This document shows, piece after piece, positions 1-6,873 of a stretch of DNA of 17,568 nt (position 1 is its first letter; each line of letters starts with the position of its first letter). The notes under the pieces were generated by a model. It was not told the origin of the DNA. It saw only the letters and a program-made list of their open reading frames with translations, and ran no database searches. Source of the stretch: an uncultured Desulfovibrio sp. (GTDB taxonomy: Bacteria; Desulfobacterota; Desulfovibrionia; Desulfovibrionales; Desulfovibrionaceae); contig NZ_CASDOY010000043.1 in the NCBI RefSeq assembly GCF_949282365.1, positions 1 through 17,568 of the forward strand. The letters run 5' to 3'. The position numbers and the translations under genes were made by a program.

Positions 1-1
1 T

Positions 2-391
2 TAAACAACGCAAAAGCCAATCCATAGAAAAATCATAACCAGAATTTTGATATCTAAGCAAAATATTTTTCATCTGTTCTCTGGGTATGATAATCCTCGG
101 ATTAGGACATTTCTTACCGGGTTCATCTTCTGTATGCTCCCATATAAGACATGTAGCATTTGGATGTGCCTCAAGGTTAAAAAATATAAGCGGTTCTTTA
201 GGATTAGTTGTTACAGATTCCAGATTCGGATCAGTACCGTATTTTTTTATATGATCAATTCTAACAAACCATGATTTTTCCGCATCTGCAACGCAAAGCC
301 TTCCGTTGTCTTTATAAAAACTGGGATGGCAAAGAGCCTTGCTCACTTCGCCAAGTCGACGCATAGCCAGAAAATCATCATTCAGGGACAT
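2..391 (-). CDS. Partial hypothetical protein, C-terminus beyond left edge
   Basis: This reading frame on the minus strand starts at an ATG at 391-389 and runs with no stop to the left edge, giving the first 130 residues of a longer protein. It begins MSLNDDFLAMRRLGEVSKAL and continues with a mixed, globular-looking composition. A stretch near residues 98-115 contains NPRIIIPREQMKNILLRY. An AAGGA-type ribosome binding site (complement of 398-405) lies about 8 bases upstream of the ATG. A second in-frame ATG at 364 is possible. I do not recognise a family and see no signal peptide or membrane segment. The DNA is clearly more AT-rich than the rest of the left half and the gene lies just downstream of a tRNA 3' end, which suggests acquired DNA. 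The gene-like quality of the translation, with no stops over 390 AT-rich bases, is the main support. Confidence 0.62.
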   Translation of the reverse strand, partial: MSLNDDFLAMRRLGEVSKALCHPSFYKDNGRLCVADAEKSWFVRIDHIKKYGTDPNLESVTTNPKEPLIFFNLEAHPNATCLIWEHTEDEPGKKCPNPRIIIPREQMKNILLRYQNSGYDFSMDWLLRCL

Positions 392-553
392 GGGCTTGTT
401 CCTTTTGTCCGTATTCCCCGCAAACAAGGAATGCAGGACAGCAATAGGTTGCTTGCTTGAAGAAATCGTCTTGGAATGGACACAAGTTTTTGGAAAACAG
501 AACGGAGAGGACTATCTGCAGTCTGCATGCCTTTCCATGCAGTCGAAAATACC

Positions 554-588
554 AAAAAAGGCACCACCCGTACAGGGGAAGTGCCTTT
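554..588 (-). terminator. Intrinsic terminator of tRNA-Lys
   Basis: On the minus strand an 8-base stem (AAAGGCAC with GTGCCTTT, arms at 581-588 and 557-564) is followed by a run of T residues (the A run at 554-559). It starts 10 bases beyond the encoded CCA of the tRNA, so it is the natural end of that transcript. A shorter T run on the plus side makes it weakly bidirectional. Confidence 0.75.
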
Positions 589-597
589 GGAAATTCC

Positions 598-673
598 TGG
601 TGGGACGTGCGGGGATCGAACCTGCGACTCTCTGCTTAAAAGGCAGATACTCTACCTGCTGAGTTAACGACCC
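598..673 (-). tRNA. tRNA-Lys(TTT), with two stem mismatches
   Basis: The minus strand reads as a complete 76-base tRNA including an encoded CCA (598-600). It has a D-arm with ACTC/GAGT pairing, a perfect 5-pair anticodon stem at 631-647, anticodon TTT (638-640), and a T-loop TTCGATC. It would decode AAA/AAG as lysine. Two pairs are broken. Acceptor pair 4:69 is T:T (bases 670 and 605), and T-stem pair 51:63 is A:C (bases 623 and 611). Both could be restored by changing only the 3' strand, which would then match the usual Lys tRNA 3' end. A sigma70-type promoter lies just upstream and a terminator just downstream, so the gene is probably transcribed. Whether it is the only tRNA-Lys(TTT) in the genome cannot be seen here. 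Confidence 0.88.
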
Positions 674-685
674 GTTGAGACGTTT

Positions 686-714
686 CTGATAGCCAAATCC
701 TCACGGCAAGTCAA
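686..714 (-). promoter_or_regulatory. sigma70-type promoter for tRNA-Lys
   Basis: On the minus strand there is a -35 box TTGACT (complement of 709-714), a 17-base spacer and a -10 box TATCAG (complement of 686-691). The tRNA begins 12 bases beyond the -10 box, which is the expected geometry for a tRNA promoter with a very short leader. Confidence 0.65.
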
Positions 715-1282
715 GGATTATTTTCCCGGCGGCCCTTTTTCCCGTCATCCCGGGAACGTGCCCTGCCCGGGCTCTGCGCCCTGTCCGGCGTGCGGAGGCG
801 GAGCGTCCGCCGTTCCGTGCGCATCCCGTGCAATGACAGTCGCCCCGGCCGTCCCATATCCCCGCGCATCCCGCGCGTGGGCGATCCCGCCCCTGAAGGC
901 CTGCCGGCCGGTGGCACACGTCGCGGGGGGAGCCTCCCCATGCGCGCTTGCCGGCGGCCCGCTTGCCTGCCACCTTCCGGGAAACGGAGCCCCCGGGGCG
1001 TGCCGGCACGACGTTTGCGCTTTATCCCGAATGCAGAAGGGGGATCGGCCACGCCTGTCCCGTGGAGGAGGCGTGCCGCATGCTCCCGCGCCCATCCGCA
1101 GAAAAACGCGCTGGGGAAAGGCCGGGCGGCATGGGGGGAGGAGGGAAAGCCCTCCCGCGCGGGCAGCCGCCGCATGGCGGCCGCAGGCCGTGCCCGTTGC
1201 GATGAAGGAAGCTGCGGGCATCGCCGGCAGAGATGAGGGCTTTCCCTGCCCCGAAACACGTTGCCGCTGGCGTCGACACGCC
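715..1282. other. GC-rich gene-free interval between tRNA-Lys and glnS
   Basis: No convincing gene is seen on either strand. Several overlapping frames are open, but their translations are Arg/Ala/Gly/Pro-rich and without recognisable domains, as expected from very GC-rich non-coding DNA. Short inverted repeats occur (for example GGCGGA/TCCGCC near 796 and GGCGT/ACGCC at 1269-1282 just after the glnS stop), but none is followed by a T run, so I see no clear intrinsic terminator for glnS. Confidence 0.5.
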
Positions 1283-3007
1283 CTAGGCGTTCTTCTTTTC
1301 CTGCTTGGCCCAGGAGTCGCGCAGGCCCACGGTACGGTTGAAGACCGGGAGGGCCGCCGTGCTGTCCTTGTCCTTGCAGAAGTAGCCCACGCGCTCGAAC
1401 TGCACCCTGGTCCCCACTTCCAGGGCGGCCAGGGCGGGTTCCAGCATGGCGGTCACTTCACGCAGGGAATCGGGGTTGAGGGCGTCCAGGAAGGTCTGGC
1501 CTTCGGGCATGGCATTGGGGTTCTCGGCCGTGAACAGATGCTCGTACAGGCGCACCGTGGCGGGCACGGCATGGCGGGCCGAGACCCAGTGGATGGTGCC
1601 CTTGACCTTGCGGCCGTCGGGGCTCTGGCCGCCGCGGCTGGCGGGGTCATAGGTGCAGCGCAGTTCCAGCAGCTTGCCGTCATCGTCGTACACGGCTTCG
1701 CGGCAGGTGATGAAATAGGCGTAGCGCAGGCGCACTTCCGCGCCCGGAGCCAGACGGTGGTATTTCTTGGGCGGATCCTGGCGGAAGTCGTCGCGCTCGA
1801 TCCACAGCTCGCGCGAGAAGGGCACGCTGCGGCTGCCGTAGGCGGCATCTTCGGGATGCCAGGGCATCCCGAATTCCTCCACCTGGTCCTCGGGATAGTT
1901 CTCGATGACCACCTTCACCGGATCCAGTACGGCCATGGCGCGCGCGGTGTGGGCGTTGAGGTATTCACGGATGCAGAACTCCAGCACCGCGTAATCCACC
2001 ATGGAGTCGGCGCGGGCGATGCCGATGCGGCTGCAGAACTCGCGCAGGGCCTCGGGCGGCACGCCGCGGCGGCGCAGGCCGCTCAGGGTGGGCATGCGCG
2101 GGTCGTCCCAGCCTTTGACGTGGCCTTCCTTCACCAGCTGGATGAGCTTGCGCTTGGAAAGCACCGTGTGGGTCAGGTTGAGGCGCGCGAACTCGATCTG
2201 CTGGGGATGGTAGACCTCCAGGGCGTCCAGCACCCAGTCGTAGAGCTCGCGGTTGTTCTCGAACTCCAGGGTGCAGATGGAATGGGTGATGCCCTCCAGC
2301 GAGTCGGACAGGCAGTGCGTGAAGTCGTACATGGGATAGATGCACCACTTGTCGCCCGTGCGGTGATGTTCGGCATGGCGGATGCGGTACAGGGTGGGGT
2401 CGCGCATGACCAGGTTGGGCGAGGCCATATCGATCTTGGCGCGCAGCACATGCTCGCCGTCGGCGAACTCCCCGGCGCGCATGCGGCGGAACAGGTCCAG
2501 GTTCTCCTCCACGCTGCGTTCGCGGCAGGGGCTCTCCTTGCCGGGACGGGTCAGGGTGCCGCGGTACTCGCGGATCTCGTCGGCGCTCAGGTCGTCCACA
2601 TAGGCCTTGCCCTTGAGGATGAGCTGCTCGGCGTATGCGTAGAGCTGGTCGAAGTAGTTGGAAGCGTAGAACTCACGGTCGTCCCATTCGCCGCCCAGCC
2701 ACCTGACGTCCTCGCGGATGGAATCCACATATTCGGTGTCTTCCTTGACGGGGTTGGTGTCGTCGAAGCGCAGGTTGCACAGGCCGCCGAACTCCCGCGC
2801 CACGCCGAAGTTGAGGCAGATGGACTTGGCATGGCCCAGATGCAGGTAGCCGTTGGGCTCGGGAGGAAAGCGCGTGTGCACCTGACCCCCGAAACGACCC
2901 GACGCGTTGTCGTCCATGATGCGGGCGCGGATGAAGTCCACACCGGCTTTGGGATTGTCGTTGCTTTCCGCGGCGGCGGCCACGGTCTCGGCCTTGTTTT
3001 CGCTCAT
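1283..3007 (-). CDS. glnS: Glutaminyl-tRNA synthetase
   Basis: This class I aminoacyl-tRNA synthetase charges tRNA-Gln with glutamine in the cytoplasm. The 574-residue product carries the ATP-binding HIGH-type motif as HLGH (residues 56-59) inside PPEPNGYLHLGHAKS. The KMSKS-type loop appears as VLSKRK (residues 282-287), the form usual for GlnS. The C-terminal half has the anticodon-binding beta-barrel region. The length is close to the E. coli enzyme (about 554), with the excess mostly in an Ala/Asn-rich N-terminal tail of about 20 residues. The start at 3007 was chosen because it begins MSENKAETV and is preceded by a GGAGG box. The upstream in-frame extension is Arg/Ala-rich and crosses the promoter. 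The gene is transcribed away from tRNA-Ser, from a TTGACC/TATCCT promoter. Its long antisense open frame is a shadow. Confidence 0.97.
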   Translation of the reverse strand: MSENKAETVAAAAESNDNPKAGVDFIRARIMDDNASGRFGGQVHTRFPPEPNGYLHLGHAKSICLNFGVAREFGGLCNLRFDDTNPVKEDTEYVDSIREDVRWLGGEWDDREFYASNYFDQLYAYAEQLILKGKAYVDDLSADEIREYRGTLTRPGKESPCRERSVEENLDLFRRMRAGEFADGEHVLRAKIDMASPNLVMRDPTLYRIRHAEHHRTGDKWCIYPMYDFTHCLSDSLEGITHSICTLEFENNRELYDWVLDALEVYHPQQIEFARLNLTHTVLSKRKLIQLVKEGHVKGWDDPRMPTLSGLRRRGVPPEALREFCSRIGIARADSMVDYAVLEFCIREYLNAHTARAMAVLDPVKVVIENYPEDQVEEFGMPWHPEDAAYGSRSVPFSRELWIERDDFRQDPPKKYHRLAPGAEVRLRYAYFITCREAVYDDDGKLLELRCTYDPASRGGQSPDGRKVKGTIHWVSARHAVPATVRLYEHLFTAENPNAMPEGQTFLDALNPDSLREVTAMLEPALAALEVGTRVQFERVGYFCKDKDSTAALPVFNRTVGLRDSWAKQEKKNA

Positions 3008-3041
3008 GGCGTTCTTTCCTCCGTAAGATAGTGAACGCAGC

Positions 3042-3070
3042 AGGATACGCCAAGCCGGTACGGGGGTCAA
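3042..3070 (-). promoter_or_regulatory. sigma70-type promoter for glnS
   Basis: On the minus strand the sequence shows -35 TTGACC (complement of 3065-3070), a 17-base spacer and -10 TATCCT (complement of 3042-3047). The glnS start codon lies about 34 bases beyond the -10 box, leaving a short leader that contains the GGAGG ribosome binding site. Confidence 0.6.
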
Positions 3071-3134
3071 CGCCGGCCGCGCGGCCCGGGCCGCGCATAT
3101 GCCGGGATTTTTTTGCGCCCCGCCGGCTTTCCCC

Positions 3135-3163
3135 TTGACAGGGGCCGCCATATTGACTAGGTT
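3135..3163 (+). promoter_or_regulatory. Promoter for tRNA-Ser
   Basis: A perfect -35 box TTGACA (3135-3140) is followed after 17 bases by TAGGTT (3158-3163), a weaker -10 box. The tRNA starts 37 bases further on, leaving a short leader to be removed by RNase P. It is back-to-back with the glnS promoter. Confidence 0.6.
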
Positions 3164-3200
3164 ACGGCTTCACGCGGGAATGACGATGTCTTCCCCGAGC

Positions 3201-3295
3201 GGAGAGGTGTCCGAGTCGGCCGAAGGAGCTCGCCTGCTAAGCGAGTATACGGGCTTAAACCTGTATCGAGGGTTCAAATCCCTCCCTCTCCGCCA
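3201..3295 (+). tRNA. tRNA-Ser(GCT)
   Basis: This is a class II tRNA with the long variable arm typical of serine acceptors (3246-3267). The acceptor stem GGAGAGG/CCTCTCC pairs fully, with discriminator G at 3292 and encoded CCA at 3293-3295. The anticodon stem CTCGC/GCGAG encloses a loop whose anticodon is GCT (3236-3238), reading AGC/AGU. The T-arm GAGGG/CCCTC with loop TTCAAAT is perfect. An intrinsic terminator follows within 11 bases. Confidence 0.97.
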
Positions 3296-3305
3296 CCAAG
3301 GCGGC

Positions 3306-3342
3306 AAAGCCGGTATGTCAGCGATGACGTACCGGCTTTTTT
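3306..3342 (+). terminator. Intrinsic terminator of tRNA-Ser
   Basis: A long hairpin (arms 3306-3320 and 3325-3339, one G:T wobble, GCGA tetraloop) ends in a run of six T residues (3337-3342). It starts 11 bases after the tRNA CCA and should end tRNA-Ser transcription before the KAP gene. Confidence 0.88.
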
Positions 3343-3454
3343 CGCGTATCCTGCGGACAGCGGGATCAGGGGAGCTCCCGGCGCCGCGCCTGCCGCCCCC
3401 CCCTGTTCCCGGATGCTCCATCTTTCCTCATTCAACGCGCAGGGGAGGCATGAC

Positions 3455-5392
3455 ATGACAAGCAAGAGCTGCATCACGGACAAACCTGTTTCCACAAAGG
3501 ACGGCGACAGCCTCCAGGCCCGGGATTATGCCCAAGCCTTGAGTCTCTTCATCCGGCATGCGGACACACCTGTCACCATCGGCATCCAGGGTGGCTGGGG
3601 GAGCGGGAAAACCAGCCTCATCAGCATGCTGCAGGAGCTGCTTGAGAAGGATGAGGCGCACGAGAGCCTGTGCGTATGCGTCAATGCCTGGGAGCATTCC
3701 CTGTTCCAGGATGCGAACAGCAAAATGGACGTGGCCCTGAGCCTTCTGGGCGGACTGGCTGACGGCATTGAACAGAGCGTTGTCCAGGCCACATGGATGA
3801 GCCGGGACGTGCGCGATCGTGTCAATAAGAACAGTCAGGCGATCAATGCGGCCCTGGGCGCGCTGAAGTTCTGCCTGCGCATTTCCGCCCGTATCGCCGT
3901 GCAGGCTGTCGCCAATGCCGCCGGCGCCGGTGAAGCCGTGAGCGGCACCTTCGAGGACAAGCGGGGCGAACAGACGGAGCAGAAACCCATAGCCCAGCAT
4001 GTGCACGAATTGCGGGAGTCGCTCCGCGAACAGGTGGGCAGGATCACGCAGGGCGGCAAGCCTGGCAAGATCGTGTTCTTCATCGACGACCTGGACCGCG
4101 TGCCGCCGGCCACGGCGGTGGAGATCCTGGACATCACCAAGAACATCTTCGACATCCCCCACTGCATTTTCATCCTGGCCATCGACTACGAAGTCGTGGT
4201 GAAAGGACTGGAAGGCAAATTCGGGCCCAAATCGCGGGAAAACGAACGCGAGTTCCGCCAGTATTTCGACAAGATCATCCAGATCCCCTTCACCATGCCT
4301 ATCGGGGCCTATGCCACGCACATCGCCGACATGCTGCGACCGGCCCTGAAACAGCTGGGCCTGCCGGCCGGGGAAGACAGCAACCTGCTGGAACGCCTCG
4401 CCGAGGATGCCACCCTGGCCACGGGCGGCATCCCGCGCAGCATCAAGCGCATCGTGAACACCCTGTCCCTGCTGAACTATATCGCCATGGCATCCCGGAA
4501 GGACGCGGACGCCTCGGCCAAAGCGGTCATGGACGACCTGGAAGCCCGCTTCATCATCGTGGCGCTCCACATCAATTTTCCCGAGATCTGCCGCCGGCTC
4601 ATGGAAAGGAGCGCCTTCACCCAATGGACGCGCGCGGAACTCGACAAGGTCTGGAAGCTGGAGAGCGGCAACTGCGACAGTGAGCTGGCCGTGCTGGAAA
4701 AAAGCGAACTTTTCAATGACGAATGGGAAAAAGCCCTGTATTGCCTTTGTGCCCAGTCCGACTGGCTCAAGGCGCAGGCCAAGAACATTTCCCAGCTGCT
4801 GAACAACCTGCTCGTGGCCCTCAACGGCGAGAAGGGCCAGAGCGAACTTTCGGAAGATGGCCTGGCCCTGATGGCCGACATCCTGGACAGCATCCGCGTG
4901 GTCTCCATCGACTCGGAGACGTCCACCCAGCATATCGACGACAGCAGCGTCAAAACGGACAGCTGCACCTACTTTTGCCGGCAATTCCATGAGGAGCTCG
5001 CCAAGGCCCTGCCGAAGGGGGCCTTGGGCAAGCCGGCGAACGAATACGCGAAACGCGTCAAAGGCGGCAGGCGCTATGATGCTGACATGGGTGAAGGGCG
5101 GGCGTTGTGCATGATATGGTATAATCAAACACAAAATTTTGAGATTTCCATCATGGGCGATAGAAAAAATATCCTGCAAGCCAAGGCCAGCCCTGTATTA
5201 GAAAAATACATCGGCAGGGTGGATGAGTATGAGTGTGAAGGCCGCTCAAAATTCTGGCTCACACGCCAGCATGATGGCTTTTCTTTCAATAGGTTCCGCG
5301 ATAGCCCTGCCAGGGACTATATCGACGATACCGTGACCTTGTACGAGACCGTTTGCAAAGCGGAAAAAGAGCTGGCTGCCCTCAAGCGCTGA
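3455..5392 (+). CDS. KAP-family P-loop NTPase
   Basis: The 645-residue product is a STAND-like P-loop NTPase of the KAP group. The Walker A motif is GGWGSGKTS (residues 46-54, catalytic K52). Walker B is FFIDDLDR (residues 208-215), the form typical of KAP proteins, and a sensor-like GGIPRSIKRIVN begins at residue 324. KAP proteins often have membrane helices inserted between Walker A and B. Here the region around residues 128-160 is only mildly hydrophobic and no clear helix is visible. The C-terminal 140 residues (WYNQTQNFEISIM onward) form a separate unassigned region. The start at 3455 was chosen for its AGGGGAGG box; an in-frame ATG at 3413 lacks one. Bacterial KAP NTPases include the phage-exclusion protein PifA, so a role in defence is possible but unproven. 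The gene stands alone between tRNA-Ser and a membrane-protein gene, with its own terminator. Confidence 0.88.
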   Translation: MTSKSCITDKPVSTKDGDSLQARDYAQALSLFIRHADTPVTIGIQGGWGSGKTSLISMLQELLEKDEAHESLCVCVNAWEHSLFQDANSKMDVALSLLGGLADGIEQSVVQATWMSRDVRDRVNKNSQAINAALGALKFCLRISARIAVQAVANAAGAGEAVSGTFEDKRGEQTEQKPIAQHVHELRESLREQVGRITQGGKPGKIVFFIDDLDRVPPATAVEILDITKNIFDIPHCIFILAIDYEVVVKGLEGKFGPKSRENEREFRQYFDKIIQIPFTMPIGAYATHIADMLRPALKQLGLPAGEDSNLLERLAEDATLATGGIPRSIKRIVNTLSLLNYIAMASRKDADASAKAVMDDLEARFIIVALHINFPEICRRLMERSAFTQWTRAELDKVWKLESGNCDSELAVLEKSELFNDEWEKALYCLCAQSDWLKAQAKNISQLLNNLLVALNGEKGQSELSEDGLALMADILDSIRVVSIDSETSTQHIDDSSVKTDSCTYFCRQFHEELAKALPKGALGKPANEYAKRVKGGRRYDADMGEGRALCMIWYNQTQNFEISIMGDRKNILQAKASPVLEKYIGRVDEYECEGRSKFWLTRQHDGFSFNRFRDSPARDYIDDTVTLYETVCKAEKELAALKR

Positions 5393-5849
5393 ATGCACGC
5401 GGGACGCTACCCGCGGGCATCGCGTACCGGTCTTGCGCCTGTCCTGCTGGCGCTTTTCGGCGGCACATACGTTCGAAAAAGGAAGATCGTGCGAAGCATC
5501 GCGGTAATGGGCCCGTCCCTTGTCTCCACAGCCGTGGCAGGGAGGCATCCCTTGCAGGTATCCTGAACTCCAGGCCCTGCCCGGTCCATCCGGGCGGGGC
5601 CGTCATTTTTTCACCGGCTTGCCGGGTACCGCAAGGCGGGCGGCAAAGCAGGGGACTGGCGTCCTCCATCCGGTCCGGGAGATACGGGCCGCCGGTCCTG
5701 GCGACAGAATAGCCGACTTTGGGGCAACATATGGACATGGTTGCGGATTGCTGTGAAATGAGTACTCTTTCCCGGTGAAAGGCAGAAAAGATTCCGCGGT
5801 GATTGCCCCATTGTGCAAGGAGCCGCCCGGAGCCTGGAGAGGAGGTTCC
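5393..5849. other. Intergenic region after KAP gene, with long leader of next gene
   Basis: No credible coding sequence is seen. The interval holds the KAP-gene terminator (5573-5611) and then about 240 bases upstream of the membrane-protein gene. Part of that leader (5691-5712 and 5774-5834) has short stretches reminiscent of conserved cobalamin-riboswitch segments, but the order and spacing do not fit fully. I therefore list it only as an observation. Confidence 0.5.
5573..5611 (+). terminator. Intrinsic terminator downstream of KAP gene
   Basis: A 12-pair GC-rich stem (5573-5584 with 5590-5601, one G:T wobble, loop TCCAT) is followed after four bases by six T residues (5606-5611). It lies about 180 bases past the KAP stop codon and is the first good terminator on the plus strand, so it probably ends that transcript. 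Confidence 0.72.
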
Positions 5850-6554
5850 ATGAAAAGATCCGATGTTGCCAAACGTTACACCAGCCTTGCGGTCTCGCTT
5901 TTTTTCAACGCCCTGGGCATCGCCCTGATCACCCAGGCCGATCTCGGCACCACGCCCATCACCAGCCTGCCCTATACGCTGGCGGCCATCTTCGGCCTCA
6001 CGCTGGGCACCACCACCTTCGCCTGCAACCTGCTCTTCCTGTTGCTGCAGCGCATCCTGCTGCGCCGCGGGCTGGGCGTCGCGGAACTGCTGCAGATCCC
6101 GGCGGTGCTGGTGTTCAGTGTCTTCATCGACTTCTGGATGTACCTCACCGGCGCGCTGGTCACGGACGTCTATCTTTGGCAGATCGCGATGTGCGTCGTG
6201 GGCAGCGCCGTGCTGGGCGCGGGCATCAGCCTGGAGATCATGAGCAACGCCACCGTCATCCCCGGCGAGGGCCTGGTCATCGTCATCGCCGCGCGGTCCC
6301 GCAAGAATTTCGGCAATATCAAGGTGTTGTTCGACTGTACGCTGGTGCTGGCCTCCTGCCTGCTCGGTCTTGGCGTGCTCGGCGGCATCGTGGGCCTGCG
6401 CGAAGGCACCGTGCTTTCGGCCCTGCTGGTGGGGGTCTTCGCCAGGCTCGCCTCGCCCTGGACGCGACGTTTGAAGCCCCTGCTCTGGTCACGGGAGCAG
6501 CGCGAGCGCTTCCGGCACATCAGGGACGAGATGCCCGAGAAGCGGAAGGGTTAG
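5850..6554 (+). CDS. YczE/YitT-type integral membrane protein
   Basis: The 234-residue product is an inner-membrane protein with about five or six hydrophobic helices, beginning around residues 10, 40, 80, 108, 178 and 205. It resembles the YczE/YyaS/YitT group: an early ADLGTTPITSLPY segment follows the first helix, and VIPGEGLVIVIAAR with a nearby N-F-G-N-I-K segment sits after the fourth. The substrate and function of this group are not established. The C-terminal 30 residues are highly charged and likely cytoplasmic. The start at 5850 was chosen because GAGGAGG lies 4-5 bases upstream. An in-frame ATG at 5775 would add 25 residues with no membrane or signal character and no better ribosome site. 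The gene is monocistronic, bounded by the KAP terminator upstream and a convergent gene downstream. Confidence 0.85.
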   Translation: MKRSDVAKRYTSLAVSLFFNALGIALITQADLGTTPITSLPYTLAAIFGLTLGTTTFACNLLFLLLQRILLRRGLGVAELLQIPAVLVFSVFIDFWMYLTGALVTDVYLWQIAMCVVGSAVLGAGISLEIMSNATVIPGEGLVIVIAARSRKNFGNIKVLFDCTLVLASCLLGLGVLGGIVGLREGTVLSALLVGVFARLASPWTRRLKPLLWSREQRERFRHIRDEMPEKRKG

Positions 6555-6873
6555 CGCTTTCCGTCGAACAGGCGCGGTCATGGATGCCGGGGCATGGCTC
6601 ATCCCCCGCTGCGGCGGGCCGGTAGCCGTGCCGCCTTCGGCATCTGCCGCTGTCTCCCGGCCCTTCTGCGGCCCTGTCCTCCGCCCGTCGTGCGGCGGCG
6701 CCGCGTGCCCGGGGTCCTCCTTTTTCTGCAGCTGCCGGGGTGGTCGGCGCTCGGGGATGCAGCATGGAAAAGGCGGGATCATGCCCCGCAAGCGCAGGGA
6801 GGCATGTGTTTCGATCCCGGCGTGGACGGGAGATGGTCGTCCGGCTCCGCGCACGGTCCGCCGGCATGGCGGC
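6555..6873. other. Convergent intergenic region
   Basis: This gap separates the plus-strand membrane-protein gene from the minus-strand secreted-protein gene. It is GC-rich and I see no protein with domain character on either strand. The only structure worth noting is the weak minus-strand terminator-like hairpin at 6768-6789. Confidence 0.45.
6768..6789 (-). terminator. Weak terminator-like hairpin after the secreted-protein gene
   Basis: On the minus strand a 5-pair GCGGG/CCCGC stem with a 7-base loop is followed by a short T run (A residues at 6768-6771). It sits about 85 bases past the stop of the gene ending at 6874. The stem and T tract are both short, so this is tentative. Confidence 0.35.

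Noticed and set aside
47..274. 75-codon plus-strand frame starting at TTG
   Set aside because: It is the mirror frame of the minus-strand partial gene, which has an ATG, a ribosome site and a longer open stretch.
339..662. 107-codon plus-strand frame across the tRNA-Lys gene
   Set aside because: It runs through the terminator and the tRNA in antisense, and overlaps the better supported minus-strand gene at 2-391.
758..3031. 757-codon open frame on the plus strand opposite glnS
   Set aside because: It is antisense to a clear glnS, lacks recognisable domains and is rich in His/Gly/Ala/Val, as expected when a high-GC gene is read on its other strand.
3428..5179. 583-codon open frame on the minus strand opposite the KAP gene
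   Set aside because: The plus-strand frame has Walker motifs and a good ribosome site; this one is an antisense shadow.
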